DNA of 64,000 bases from Lachnospiraceae bacterium UBA1748 (GCA_002314855.1 DCHQ01000016.1:1-64000), one strand, 5' to 3'; shown: positions 37,593 to 46,722, counted from the stretch's first letter. Numbers and translations: made by a program. Notes: generated from the letters alone by a model not told the origin.

Positions 37593-38645
37593 TTATCTTG
37601 TTGTCAAAAATGCATATTCCCTTTTTATATCATCAGTCACAGGGTATACACGCATGTATTCTTCAAGCTTTCCTTTGGCAGAACTAAAATCAAGCAGATA
37701 TTCATAGCAGGCAACTTCATTTAGAAGAAGAGCCTGAATACAGGTATTGTTCTCCTTAATATCAATGCCTGACTGGAATGCATCAAGCGCAGATGAATAA
37801 TCTCCCTGCTGCATATAACATATACCAAGCTGGTTATACATATCTGGATCTGGATGAGATGTTAAATATGTATTATAAATAACAGCTGCATACTCATACT
37901 GATCTGTCTTCTTATAACAATCACTAAGAAGCAGAATTATTTCCTTATCATCACCAGAATTCTTTCTGGCTCTCTCAAGATAGTTACAGCCCTGAATAAA
38001 ATCGCCCTGATAATAGCAGAGTCTACCCTTGTCATAATCACTAATATCAGATGTATCAGCAGACATAACAACATCAAGATACTTTACTGCTTCGCCTTCG
38101 TAGCCTCTGTCCTTCATGCATGTATATACATCAAGATACTTGCTGTAATTATTCTTTTGGAATGATACTGTCTTATCAAAGTCCTCTATGGCTCCGGCAA
38201 CATCGCCCATATAAAGCTTCATATCCCCGCGAAGGAAATACGCCTGCTCATCCTTAGGTTTCATGCCAATAATACTGTCATATACGCTTACAGCCTGCTC
38301 ATAATCACCAAGGTGGTAATAACACACAGCCATATAGTAGTTGATATCGTACTCCATATCCCCTGGGAACATACCAGCCTTCTCAAGCGCATCCTTAAAT
38401 GAAGAAAGCGCACGGCCATAATCTTCTTTTCCCATATATGCAAGTCCCATACCACGGTATATCTGCTCAGGGTCAGCTCCTTCTCCTAGTGCCTCTGAGA
38501 AAAGCCCAAGTGCCGCATCATATTCCTGACCTACAAGACTGTCCATAGCTCTCTTATATTTTTCTTCGACACTACTCTTTCCACACCCTACAAGGATTAA
38601 CACCATACATAAGGGGATCAATATATTCTTAAGCCTGTTTTTCAT
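37593..38645 (-). CDS. TPR-repeat lipoprotein
   Basis: A 350-residue exported lipoprotein: the signal sequence ends in the lipobox LILVGCGK, with Cys near 21. The rest is about seven or eight tetratricopeptide repeats (AYMGKEDYGRALSSF, CYYHLGDYEQAVSVY, CYMQQGDYSSALDAF). It should sit on the outer membrane face as a protein-binding scaffold. Its start overlaps the end of the histidine kinase gene by 17 bases, so it belongs to that operon and may be part of its signal path (inference). Confidence 0.87.
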   Translation of the reverse strand: MKNRLKNILIPLCMVLILVGCGKSSVEEKYKRAMDSLVGQEYDAALGLFSEALGEGADPEQIYRGMGLAYMGKEDYGRALSSFKDALEKAGMFPGDMEYDINYYMAVCYYHLGDYEQAVSVYDSIIGMKPKDEQAYFLRGDMKLYMGDVAGAIEDFDKTVSFQKNNYSKYLDVYTCMKDRGYEGEAVKYLDVVMSADTSDISDYDKGRLCYYQGDFIQGCNYLERARKNSGDDKEIILLLSDCYKKTDQYEYAAVIYNTYLTSHPDPDMYNQLGICYMQQGDYSSALDAFQSGIDIKENNTCIQALLLNEVACYEYLLDFSSAKGKLEEYMRVYPVTDDIKREYAFLTTR

Positions 38646-39651
38646 ACAAATCCTCTATATTTCTTATTAGCTCTAAGGCCTCACTTTTTCTGGCGCCTCG
38701 AACTGCCATAGATAACCTAAGCGCAGTCTTGCCCTCATCTGGTCCACCAGAAAGGAGAATCTTAATAATACCAACACTAGTATCCCCCTCTCTTAAATCT
38801 CCCTGGCAAAGTGACTGCTTTAGCTTGGCTACCACCTGACGCAAAGCTTCTTTATTGGATTCTGATCCATAACTTTTAATATCTTTTAATTTACCAGTAA
38901 GCTTATTGGTGAATTCCTGAAGTCCAAGATACTCCTGATTCTCTTTGACCTTATATTCTTCTGTGACTTCAAGTAAAACACTGACTGTAAAGGTACTGCC
39001 TTCGCCTTTTTCACTCTTCACGCTTACATCGCCGTCCATAAGCTTGGCCATCTGCCTAACAATGTAAAGTCCAAGACCTGTTCCACTTGCATTTCTTGCC
39101 GCGACTGATTCATCCTGGCCAAATGCATCAAATATTGACTCCTGCCCCTCTTCGAGTATGCCTTCTCCTGTATCAATAACTGATATGCGAGTAAGCATAC
39201 GGCCATCACATGGCTCACAGTCAATATATATACCAATACTTCCTATAGTAGTATATTTGAGAGCATTGTTCACAAGATTGCCAATCATTCTTGATACTAC
39301 ATACTCATCGCCAAGAAGCGAATCTGGTACTCTTTCTTCTATATGAGTAATAAGGCTAAGACCTTTTTCACATACTCTTCTATTAAAGCTTGCTGCAAGT
39401 CTGTCAACCATGGCACGCACTGATATACAGCGACGCTCCATCTTAAATAAGCCTGACTCCATCTTGCCCTGCTCTAGTATATTATTGATGAGCTGTTCCA
39501 TATCCTGACAGCACTGCTCAATTATCTCAAGTTCTTTTTTGTCTTCTGCATTTTCTAATCTGCTTTGCAGATAATTAACATGACTCTTAATACCATTAAT
39601 AGGAGTTCTAAGGTCATGAACATTACCTAACATTATTTCTCGATCATTCAT
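38629..39651 (-). CDS. Soluble histidine kinase with no sensor domain
   Basis: A 340-residue kinase that starts almost at the phospho-acceptor: NVHDLRTPINGIKSH puts the His near residue 12. Then come the N box (NLVNNALKYT), G1 (VIDTGEGI) and G2 (GTGLGLYIVRQM). There is no membrane segment, PAS or HAMP domain, so input must come from a partner. About 110 extra C-terminal residues (from KENQEYLG) form an unrecognised helical region. It follows the receiver gene by 12 bases and overlaps the TPR lipoprotein gene. Confidence 0.88.
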   Translation of the reverse strand: MNDREIMLGNVHDLRTPINGIKSHVNYLQSRLENAEDKKELEIIEQCCQDMEQLINNILEQGKMESGLFKMERRCISVRAMVDRLAASFNRRVCEKGLSLITHIEERVPDSLLGDEYVVSRMIGNLVNNALKYTTIGSIGIYIDCEPCDGRMLTRISVIDTGEGILEEGQESIFDAFGQDESVAARNASGTGLGLYIVRQMAKLMDGDVSVKSEKGEGSTFTVSVLLEVTEEYKVKENQEYLGLQEFTNKLTGKLKDIKSYGSESNKEALRQVVAKLKQSLCQGDLREGDTSVGIIKILLSGGPDEGKTALRLSMAVRGARKSEALELIRNIEDLYEKQA

Positions 39652-39663
39652 ATCCTCTTCTCC

Positions 39664-40056
39664 CTATGCCTTAATAAGTCCTATATTTGTTAACGTATTT
39701 TTAAGCGAATCAAAATCGATAGGCTTGGCAATATAGCTTACGTCCTCGATACTTTTTTTCGCAATCGCGTTCTGCTCATAGGCAGTTGTAACAATAATAC
39801 GAACCCTGCCTTCACTGCCACTTTCTTTTGTATTCTCGAGCTCTCTTATTTTCTTATATGCGCCATAACCATCAAGAACAGGCATATCCGCATCAAGACA
39901 TACTAAATCATACATACTACCAGAGTCCTGAGCCATAGCAAAGGCCTCTACTGCTTCATTGCCATCAACTGTGACATCACAATCGCCAAACTGCCGTAAG
40001 TAATTGACTATGCCGCAGCGACTAGCAAAGTCATCGTCTGCCACCAAAATCTTCAT
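39664..40056 (-). CDS. Single-domain response regulator (CheY-like receiver)
   Basis: A 130-residue receiver with no output domain. The acid pair is in LVADDDFAS, the phospho-Asp in VCLDADMPVLDGYGA, the switch Thr in IVTTAYEQ and the Lys in YIAKPIDFD; all needed residues are present. It should be phosphorylated by the adjacent kinase and act by protein contact. GAGG lies eight bases before the ATG. It is first in the receiver-kinase-lipoprotein operon. Confidence 0.9.
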   Translation of the reverse strand: MKILVADDDFASRCGIVNYLRQFGDCDVTVDGNEAVEAFAMAQDSGSMYDLVCLDADMPVLDGYGAYKKIRELENTKESGSEGRVRIIVTTAYEQNAIAKKSIEDVSYIAKPIDFDSLKNTLTNIGLIKA

Positions 40057-40170
40057 ACTTCTTCCCTCTTATACTTTCCCTAAAAACACTGCATGCTTCC
40101 AATCCGCCTAGCCTTCCCCAAAGCCAGTTTAATAGATATAGCCTAAAGTAAACACTTTAAAATAAGTATG

Positions 40171-40881
40171 CTAATTATTATTACCAAAGCGTACACCAAG
40201 TACACATATTACACACGAGAACAATGATACAAGTGCTGCGCCAAGAAGCATTGATCCCACTATATCAGTGAACCAGTGCGCACCTGACAAAAATCTGGTC
40301 AAAACACCAAGCACCATACAAGCGATACTAACTATAGAAGCAATCCTTGCATACTTTCTCTTTTTAATAAATGCAGGAAAGAGAATGGCTGCAGTTGTAA
40401 ATACAAATATTGCAAGGAAAGTATGACTTGAAGGATATGATGCCTCAAGACCTTCCTCTGCATCCAGAATGAATGGACGCATATTAACAACCAGCTTCTC
40501 AAATAGTACATAAAAGCCAAGCATTACTGCATAGCCACCTGCAAGTACGTAAAGCTTATAATCAACCTTCTTAAGACTCTTAAACTTAACTAGGCTTAAA
40601 ACTCCAATTAATGCAAAGAATCCCATAACAAGTATTGCCAGGTATCCAATAAGTTCTGAAACAACATAGAAAAACTTATTAAATCCAAGAATGTTATAGA
40701 AGAATTCATTGACGCTTGCATAGCCAACAACCGAACCCGCTTCGCCTACTGCTCTAACATCAACATTCTTAACTTGCAAGGTAAATATCAGGAAAAACAG
40801 AAATGCCATACCTGTAATAATATAATTGAAAAGCATAACTGTTTTGTTATCAATCTTGTTAACCTTATCTTTTATATTCAT
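40171..40881 (-). CDS. PAP2-family membrane phosphatase
   Basis: A 236-residue protein with about six membrane helices. It carries the PAP2 signature in three parts: KLVVNMRP, SYPSSHTF (Ser for the usual Gly in PSGH) and RFLSGAHWFTDIVG with the catalytic His. Members remove phosphate from phosphatidate or undecaprenyl pyrophosphate; the lipid-carrier role is more likely in Firmicutes, but unproven here. It lies downstream of the tRNA cluster with its own ribosome site. Confidence 0.88.
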   Translation of the reverse strand: MNIKDKVNKIDNKTVMLFNYIITGMAFLFFLIFTLQVKNVDVRAVGEAGSVVGYASVNEFFYNILGFNKFFYVVSELIGYLAILVMGFFALIGVLSLVKFKSLKKVDYKLYVLAGGYAVMLGFYVLFEKLVVNMRPFILDAEEGLEASYPSSHTFLAIFVFTTAAILFPAFIKKRKYARIASIVSIACMVLGVLTRFLSGAHWFTDIVGSMLLGAALVSLFSCVICVLGVRFGNNN

Positions 40882-40947
40882 AATCTAGCCTCCGCGTAGG
40901 TAAAAATAGGTATCCAATGTTATTGTATCATTATATGGAAAAAAACA

Positions 40948-40974
40948 AAAGAAAAAAGACTCGGATGAGTCTTT
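40948..40974 (-). terminator. Intrinsic terminator of the tRNA cluster
   Basis: Perfect 8-bp stem AAAGACTC / GAGTCTTT with a four-base loop, followed by Ts on the reverse strand. Confidence 0.88.
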
Positions 40975-40985
40975 AAATTCTGAAA

Positions 40986-41057
40986 CTGGGCTAGCTGGAT
41001 TCGAACCAGCGAATGCAGGGATCAAAACCCTGTGCCTTACCGCTTGGCGATAGCCCA
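40986..41057 (-). tRNA. tRNA-Gln (anticodon TTG)
   Basis: A 72-base cloverleaf: acceptor TGGGCTA / TAGCCCA, D-arm GCCAAGCGGTAAGGC, anticodon stem CAGGG with loop TTTTGAT, and T-arm CTGGTTCGAATCCAG. The discriminator is G. No CCA is encoded. Confidence 0.97.
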
Positions 41058-41114
41058 ATGCTATTAACCGAATCACACTTAGATCACTAACCAAATAGCT
41101 ATTTACTAATAAAG

Positions 41115-41189
41115 GGTGGATAGAGGGACTCGAACCCTCGGTCTCCAGAACCACAATCTGGCGCGCTAACCAACTGCGCCATATCCACC
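41115..41189 (-). tRNA. tRNA-His (anticodon GTG)
   Basis: Acceptor GTGGATA / TATCCAC with an encoded extra G at -1 paired to discriminator C, as expected for tRNA-His. Anticodon stem CCAGA with loop TTGTGGT; T-arm GAGGGTTCGAGTCCCTC. No CCA is encoded. Confidence 0.97.
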
Positions 41190-41211
41190 ATGTCCCCAGG
41201 TAAAACCTGAG

Positions 41212-41285
<74 letters not shown>

Positions 41286-41312
41286 GGATTGCGGAAAACT
41301 CACGCAAGAAAG

Positions 41313-41341
41313 ATTATCGCAAAAAGCCTCATCTTTGTCAA
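41313..41341 (-). promoter_or_regulatory. Promoter of the Arg-His-Gln tRNA cluster
   Basis: Reverse strand TTGACA, 17 bases, GATAAT, about 28 bases before tRNA-Arg: near-consensus, as expected for stable RNA. Confidence 0.85.
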
Positions 41342-41359
41342 GAAAAAATTTAATTAATT

Positions 41360-43561
41360 TTATTTAAGTGTATATTTCCCTGATGCAGACTTGGTAAATC
41401 GATCAATTTTCTCCTTAGCCTTGGAATTACCATGCTTAGCAGCTAGTGAGAAATAGTTAACTGCTTTGTTATAATCTCTTATAACTACCTTACCAATCAT
41501 ATAAAGGTAACCAATTACATAGTTAGCATTCTGCTCGCCTGCTGCCACTGCACGCTCTGCGAACTCCATAGCCTCTTTGTACATATCATCAGTAGGCTTG
41601 CCTGCGTATTCCTTGTCAGGATTGCAGAGGCATAATGATATTCTATACATAGCAAAACGATCATTGCCCATGATTTCAAGAAGCTTCTTGTACCACTCAA
41701 TAGCCTTTATCGCATCACGGCTTGTACCTGTTCCAAGATCATAACATATAGCAAGGTTACGAATACCTGTGGCATCACCAGCTTCAGCAGCTCTTGTGTT
41801 CCACTGGAATGCTTCCTTAGCATTCTTCTTAACACCTTCACCATACATATAGCACTGACCAACTGTTGCTACAGATGTAATATCACCTGCATCTGCTGCC
41901 TTCTTGAAATACTCAAAAGCAGTTGGAAGGCTTCTCTTAACACCAATACCATCACGATACATCTTGGCAAGAACTCTGTTGGCAATTGTAATTTCTTCTT
42001 CTGTAACATCGCCCTTAATAGAGTTTTCAATATAATCAAGTAAGAATCCCTGGTCGCTTGGAAGCTCACCACGGTTTCTAAGTAACCACTGTGTAAGATA
42101 GATACGACACTTGCAGCTTCCATTATCTGCAGCATCACGAAGAAGAGGGATTGATAACTTATAAGCACCCTCTAAGTAATAGGTAATACCAAGTATCTCC
42201 TCGATCTTGTAGTAGTCACCTCTTGTTTCTGACACATCAATATTAACATCAGCCTTCTTATATAATGTATTGAGCTTATCAAGTGCAACCTCAAGATTGC
42301 CTCTTGCTCCATCAGCTGACTTTGCATATTTTTCAAGCGCTTTCTTAGCCGAAGTTGTTGCATCATGGTACATCTCTTCAAGTTCCTTGATACGCTTTTC
42401 TTCTGCAAGTCTTGCAGCTTCCTCAGCCTTACGACGCTCTTCTTCTTCCTTACGCTTACGCTCTTCTTCAGCTTTACGACGAGCTTCCTCTTCAGCCTTG
42501 AGTCTCTTGTACTCTTCCTCTTTACGGATTCGCTCCTCTTCTTCCTTACGCTTACGTTCTTCCTCAGCACGGCGCTCCTCTTCGGCACGTCTTGCTTCTT
42601 CTAATACACGCTGGCGCTCAGCCTCTTCCTCAGCACGGCGACGCTCTTCTTCAGCCTTACGTCTTGCTTCCTCTTCAGCTTTCTTACGCTCTTCCTCAGC
42701 TTTACGTCTTGCTTCTTCTTCAGCTCTCTTACGCTCTTCCTCAGCCTTACGTCTTGCTTCTTCTTCAGCTTTCTTACGCTCTTCCTCGGCCTTACGTCTT
42801 GCTTCTTCTTCAGCTCTCTTACGCTCTTCCTCGGCTTTACGTCTTGCTTCTTCCTCAGCTCTCTTACGCTCTTCCTCAGCTTTACGACGAGCTTCCTCTT
42901 CAGCACGCTTCTTTTCTTCTTCAGCTTTCTTTCTAGCTTCTTCTTCAAGGCGCTTACGCTCAAGCTCTGCTAATCTTGCAGCCTCTTCACGGCGTCTCTG
43001 CGCCTCTTCTTCCTTACGCTTACGCTCCTCTTCAGCACGCTTGCGTTCTTCCTCTTCCCTTATTCTTTTTTCTTCAGCCTTCTTAGCTACTTCTTCTTCA
43101 GCCTTTTTACGATCTTCTTCTGCCTTCTTAATGGCTTCCTCTGCTTTAAGACGCTCTTCCTCAGCTTTACGGATTACTTCCTCAGCCTTCTGCTTTTCTT
43201 CCTGAGCTTTAAGCGCAGCTTCCTCAGCAAGTCTCGCAGCCTCTTCAGCTCTCAAAGCAGCCTCTTTAGCTGCTGCAAGCTCAGCATCTTCCTCCGTGGT
43301 ATCAGGTAAACGATCCTTGAGGAAATCTAATTCTACATCATCTGGAATTGCTTTTCTGTCATCAAGAAATGAAAAAGAAATGATATTACTACACTCTTTA
43401 CCACAAGAAGAACAGAACTTAGCCTTATTCTCTAATGGCTCACCGCAGTGTAAGCAATACTTATATCTAGAAGGAACAACATTATACATTGCTGATCCAC
43501 ATCTACCACAGAACTTGTCTTTTTTCCCCAACTTGTGCCCACATTTATCACAAATTCTCAT
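41360..43561 (-). CDS. Double zinc-ribbon, coiled-coil, Sel1-repeat protein
   Basis: A 733-residue protein with no signal peptide. Two zinc ribbons open it (CDKCGHKLGKKDKFCGRCG, then CLHCG and CSSCG). Residues about 95-400 are an extreme Glu/Arg/Lys/Ala coiled coil, with a 15-residue unit RRKAEEERKRAEEEA repeated about six times. The C-terminal third has Sel1 repeats (GDITSVATVGQCYMYGEGV, GNDRFAMYRISLCL). It looks like a cytoplasmic scaffold. The frame is open four codons further from a TTG, but GGAGG lies five bases before the ATG at 43561, so that is the start. Function unknown. Confidence 0.85.
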   Translation of the reverse strand: MRICDKCGHKLGKKDKFCGRCGSAMYNVVPSRYKYCLHCGEPLENKAKFCSSCGKECSNIISFSFLDDRKAIPDDVELDFLKDRLPDTTEEDAELAAAKEAALRAEEAARLAEEAALKAQEEKQKAEEVIRKAEEERLKAEEAIKKAEEDRKKAEEEVAKKAEEKRIREEEERKRAEEERKRKEEEAQRRREEAARLAELERKRLEEEARKKAEEEKKRAEEEARRKAEEERKRAEEEARRKAEEERKRAEEEARRKAEEERKKAEEEARRKAEEERKRAEEEARRKAEEERKKAEEEARRKAEEERRRAEEEAERQRVLEEARRAEEERRAEEERKRKEEEERIRKEEEYKRLKAEEEARRKAEEERKRKEEEERRKAEEAARLAEEKRIKELEEMYHDATTSAKKALEKYAKSADGARGNLEVALDKLNTLYKKADVNIDVSETRGDYYKIEEILGITYYLEGAYKLSIPLLRDAADNGSCKCRIYLTQWLLRNRGELPSDQGFLLDYIENSIKGDVTEEEITIANRVLAKMYRDGIGVKRSLPTAFEYFKKAADAGDITSVATVGQCYMYGEGVKKNAKEAFQWNTRAAEAGDATGIRNLAICYDLGTGTSRDAIKAIEWYKKLLEIMGNDRFAMYRISLCLCNPDKEYAGKPTDDMYKEAMEFAERAVAAGEQNANYVIGYLYMIGKVVIRDYNKAVNYFSLAAKHGNSKAKEKIDRFTKSASGKYTLK
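42650..42925. repeat. 45-bp tandem coding repeat
   Basis: About six copies of a 45-base unit encode the 15-residue coiled-coil repeat. Copies differ mainly at a few third positions and at one Lys/Arg codon. Confidence 0.88.
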
Positions 43562-43601
43562 AATAACCTCCAAGAATATTCCATACTCTCTCTAAATACA
43601 T

Positions 43602-43631
43602 ATTATAGTATAAATACCCAAGGATAGGCAA
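43602..43631 (-). promoter_or_regulatory. Predicted promoter of the zinc-ribbon/Sel1 gene
   Basis: Reverse strand TTGCCT, 18 bases, TATAAT, about 40 bases before the start. Confidence 0.6.
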
Positions 43632-43647
43632 TGTTTTTTATGGTTTT

Positions 43648-44142
43648 TTAGTGATTTTTATCAACCTGGTGAAAATTAACTGAAACAGAGCCATCCTCTT
43701 CAATAGAAAGAATGGCGTAAGAACAACAGCCCGACCTAACTCCGCTTAGGCTTCCTGGATTAATAATCTCAGCTTCCTTGCCTTTTAGATGATCTGCTCT
43801 GTGTGTATGACCATAAATAATAATATCAGCCCCGTGCTCAAGGCCTGCATAATAGAGAGTCTGCACTCCCATATATACTCCATAACGATGTCCGTGAGTA
43901 ACAAATATATTCTTGCCACCAATTCTTAAATCAAGGAACTGAGGCGTACCATTAAAATCATTGTTACCACGTACCATGTGAATAGGATGACCGCAGATAT
44001 CCTGGTAATAATCGTCATCAACGCGCTCGCTATCACCTGTATGAATAATAGCATCTATAGAAGCACATTTTTCCTTGGCCTGTGAGTATGCCTTATCGAA
44101 AATACTCGCACCATGATCATCACCAATTATCATAATGTTCAT
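43648..44142 (-). CDS. YfcE/MJ0936-type metallophosphoesterase
   Basis: A 164-residue two-metal phosphodiesterase. The ligand motifs are all present: MIIGDDHG (Asp in place of the more common Ser-Asp-Thr/Ser), IIHTGDSE, VRGNNDF, FVTHGHRYGV and IYGHTHRAD, then INPGS. Relatives cut artificial phosphodiesters or cyclic nucleotides; the native substrate is unknown. It follows the 3D-domain gene by about 27 bases and is probably co-transcribed. Confidence 0.92.
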   Translation of the reverse strand: MNIMIIGDDHGASIFDKAYSQAKEKCASIDAIIHTGDSERVDDDYYQDICGHPIHMVRGNNDFNGTPQFLDLRIGGKNIFVTHGHRYGVYMGVQTLYYAGLEHGADIIIYGHTHRADHLKGKEAEIINPGSLSGVRSGCCSYAILSIEEDGSVSVNFHQVDKNH

Positions 44143-44169
44143 ATGATATCCACCTTTATTAATCCAAAC

Positions 44170-45801
44170 CTATTTCACAATAGTTACATAAAGACGCTGC
44201 GTACCAAACATAAGAGCACCTTCATGTGTATCAAAATATATATCGATGTGGTTGCCCTTGATAGCTCCACCACAGTCTTCAGCCACATATACGCCCATTC
44301 CATCGATTGCTACCTTAGTACCATAAGGAATAACTGATGGGTCAACTGCGATTGTTCTTCCCTCCTGTGGTACTGTACCAGTAGCTGTATGAGCCACGCC
44401 GCCTCGCACCTCAGGGCTATATGAACCACAACACTTCTTACATGAGCAGTATGCTGTACATGTGAATAATACTGCTTCACCACCAAGCTTACTTACATCT
44501 ACTTTATTAACAGTTGTGTTATCCAAAATGTATCCAGTCATACCATTATACTGAACCATCTTGTATCCACCCTGTGCTTCACCAATTACTATTACATCAG
44601 TACCTGCAGGAAGAGTTGTAATATTATTACTGTTTCCATCAGGAAGAGTACGAAGGTTAGTTCTTCTACTAAGCTTAGTTGTATCAGGTCCCTTCTCCTC
44701 TTCAGGCTCAGCTTCACTGGCCTTCTTAGTATCTACACTTGTCTCAATAACCTGAGGCTCTATGGTTGCTATTGTAGTTATCTCCTGACTAATAGATGCT
44801 GAAGCCTCATGAAGCTCTTCCTCTCTCTTCTCAGCCTTAGCTTCTTCCAATAACTGCTCGTAATTCTTACTTTCTTCCTCAGCTATCTCAAACTCTTCTA
44901 TAATAACTGTATCAATAATACTAAGACCAGCATCATCAAGAAGAGATGTATCATAATCTATACATCGGCTATAAATAAATCCTTCGGTATCACCATACTT
45001 AATATGGATGTATCCATTTTCACCACTATCTAAAACTATAACAGCATCATCTGTATTAATAGTAGCTATCTGCTCACCTTCAACTGAAGGGACGTTACGA
45101 ATCTTGGATCTACTTACTGCCACACCATGAATCTCCTGAGATTCCTGATAAAGCTTTTCAATACGTCCACCATCTCTTTCCTTAATGGTTTTTATATTGA
45201 TTCCAGCCGATACAGTGTTAATTTGTGGCATAGCCTGAAATGCATTCTCTCTAGTATACATCTGAATAACAGGTGTCTTCTTAACACCTGAATCAATATC
45301 TTCAAGCTTTTGATAATCAGGATTGTTAATATCAGAATAGGTCTCTTCGAGCTCCTTCATCTGATCAGCCATTTCCTTATCCACTGCCTGGGCTACCGAC
45401 TCGTTACCATAGAGTTCTGGGAACTGAAGTCTGTAGTCACTAAAGACTGCATCCTGAGCTAACACAATACTTCCATAATAAAGGTATCCATCATATGCAC
45501 CATAACGCACATGATAATAATTACCATGCTTCTTACCGTCCATAAGCACAACATAAGCACCTTTAGGGACATTCATTAACCATTTACCGTCAACGCTAGG
45601 TGTCTCTCTAAGGTTGGAACCTGTTCTTACCATATAGATAGGATATTCAATTTTATCGAGCAGCGAACCACCATCAGCATATGCAGCCATGTCATATAAA
45701 GTAAATACTGACACTGCCACCATGATCGCTACTATAAGTCTAACCAATGACTTAACAGCTCTCTGATATGTAGTTACCGCTTTATTACACAATATACCCA
45801 T
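44170..45801 (-). CDS. Exported SH3-repeat and 3D-domain cell-wall protein
   Basis: A 543-residue protein with an N-terminal signal or anchor helix (about 18-42) and three bacterial SH3-like regions (around 55-110, 205-270 and 375-430). A C-terminal 3D domain follows, named for three conserved Asp: CTAYCSCKKCCG, TIAVDPSVIPYGTKV and YVAEDCGGAIKGNHIDIYF. The 3D domain has the barrel of MltA-type transglycosylases and is found in Rpf/YocH-like wall enzymes, so peptidoglycan cutting is likely. The CxCxxCC cluster is odd for an exported protein. Confidence 0.9.
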   Translation of the reverse strand: MGILCNKAVTTYQRAVKSLVRLIVAIMVAVSVFTLYDMAAYADGGSLLDKIEYPIYMVRTGSNLRETPSVDGKWLMNVPKGAYVVLMDGKKHGNYYHVRYGAYDGYLYYGSIVLAQDAVFSDYRLQFPELYGNESVAQAVDKEMADQMKELEETYSDINNPDYQKLEDIDSGVKKTPVIQMYTRENAFQAMPQINTVSAGINIKTIKERDGGRIEKLYQESQEIHGVAVSRSKIRNVPSVEGEQIATINTDDAVIVLDSGENGYIHIKYGDTEGFIYSRCIDYDTSLLDDAGLSIIDTVIIEEFEIAEEESKNYEQLLEEAKAEKREEELHEASASISQEITTIATIEPQVIETSVDTKKASEAEPEEEKGPDTTKLSRRTNLRTLPDGNSNNITTLPAGTDVIVIGEAQGGYKMVQYNGMTGYILDNTTVNKVDVSKLGGEAVLFTCTAYCSCKKCCGSYSPEVRGGVAHTATGTVPQEGRTIAVDPSVIPYGTKVAIDGMGVYVAEDCGGAIKGNHIDIYFDTHEGALMFGTQRLYVTIVK

Positions 45802-45814
45802 AATAATTCTATTA

Positions 45815-45843
45815 ATGATATAATATGTAACTAATTATGTCAA
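45815..45843 (-). promoter_or_regulatory. Predicted promoter of the 3D-domain gene
   Basis: Reverse strand TTGACA, 17 bases, TATCAT, close before the start codon. Confidence 0.65.
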
Positions 45844-45904
45844 CCTAGGCCATTTTTAAGTTAATTTAACGTGCTATTTTTCATACGTTATTTTTTTAAT
45901 TCTT

Positions 45905-45913
45905 TGCTATAAT
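45905..45913 (+). promoter_or_regulatory. Predicted extended -10 promoter of the 71-residue gene
   Basis: TGCTATAAT fits TGnTATAAT, about 65 bases before the start codon; the -35 is weak. Confidence 0.5.
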
Positions 45914-45978
45914 TAAATCATCAAAGAAACAACATTTAATGCATTAACATTTAGCTTTTTTATAAGGAGATTTAAGAT

Positions 45979-46194
45979 ATGCGTGATTATAATATTATTA
46001 ACGATGATTTATTAGATTTTAGTGATACTGATGAGAATATGGACCTCAAGCAGAAGAAAACAAAGAAACTCATTAAGTGGATTAAGATTGCATTAACTGC
46101 TATTATGGGTACCGGATTTCTGTATGCATCATACAAGGCACCTAATGACAAAGAGAAAAACACAAACTACCTAAATAGATTCGACAACTTTTAA
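45979..46194 (+). CDS. Small single-pass membrane protein of unknown function
   Basis: A 71-residue protein with an acidic N-terminus (MRDYNIINDDLLDFSDTDEN), a Lys-rich stretch, one hydrophobic helix at about 34-49, and a polar tail. A strong AAGGAGAT ribosome site and its own promoter support it as real. It is divergent from the 3D-domain wall protein and convergent with greA across a shared terminator. The family is not recognised. Confidence 0.7.
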   Translation: MRDYNIINDDLLDFSDTDENMDLKQKKTKKLIKWIKIALTAIMGTGFLYASYKAPNDKEKNTNYLNRFDNF

Positions 46195-46221
46195 GTTATA
46201 GACTGGTAAATAGAATACAAA

Positions 46222-46257
46222 GAAAAAAATAAAAGCACTAGCGAAAGCTAGTGCTTT
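46222..46257. terminator. Terminator shared by greA (reverse) and the 71-residue gene (forward)
   Basis: Perfect 11-bp stem AAAGCACTAGC / GCTAGTGCTTT with a GAAA loop. The T-run is strong on the reverse strand and weak on the forward. The greA stop codon lies inside the stem. Confidence 0.9.
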
Positions 46258-46721
46258 ATTATATCTGATATCTTTACAAAAAATGATACATCCTTATTGA
46301 TACGTACCTCGCATCTATCACCAATTTTCTTACCACGAACAGCAAGTCCTATTGGCGATTCGATACTAATCTTATTATTAAGCGAATCTGCTCCCATTGT
46401 TGTGAGTAGAGTGTATGTTTCCTCGACATCCTCATCCTCAAAATATATGGTAACATCATCACCTATGCCAACCTCATCATCACCTGATGTATCCTCAATA
46501 ATAGTCGCAAAGCGAATCTGCTTATCAAGATAACGGATACGGCTTTCGTTCTGATTCTTGGCACGCTTAGCTGCATAATACTCAAAGTTCTCACTAAGAT
46601 CACCCTGCGCTCTTGCTTCCTTGACTGCCTCTATAAGCTTAGGTCTTTCAACCTGCTTACGATGGTCAATCTCGGCCTCCATAGCAGCTATATCTTCTTT
46701 GGTAAGCTGATGACCTATCAT
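46248..46721 (-). CDS. greA: Transcription elongation factor GreA
   Basis: It rescues backtracked RNA polymerase by stimulating transcript cleavage. The 157 residues have the coiled-coil tip with LSENFEYYAAKRAKNQNE, bearing the acidic tip residues, and the C-terminal FKBP-like domain with SPIGLAVRGKKIGD. It lies 1 base after the HPr-like gene, so the two are coupled. Confidence 0.95.
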   Translation of the reverse strand: MIGHQLTKEDIAAMEAEIDHRKQVERPKLIEAVKEARAQGDLSENFEYYAAKRAKNQNESRIRYLDKQIRFATIIEDTSGDDEVGIGDDVTIYFEDEDVEETYTLLTTMGADSLNNKISIESPIGLAVRGKKIGDRCEVRINKDVSFFVKISDIIKH

Positions 46722-46722
46722 A

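Noticed and set aside
40885..41154. Reverse open frame of 89 codons across tRNA-Gln and part of tRNA-His
   Set aside because: It runs through the tRNA genes and their terminator and has no ribosome site.
42270..43205. Long forward open frame (311 codons, Ser/Ala/Arg-rich) opposite the coiled-coil gene
   Set aside because: It is the mirror of the repetitive Glu/Arg/Lys coding sequence, has no ribosome site and no family likeness; the reverse gene has zinc ribbons and Sel1 repeats.
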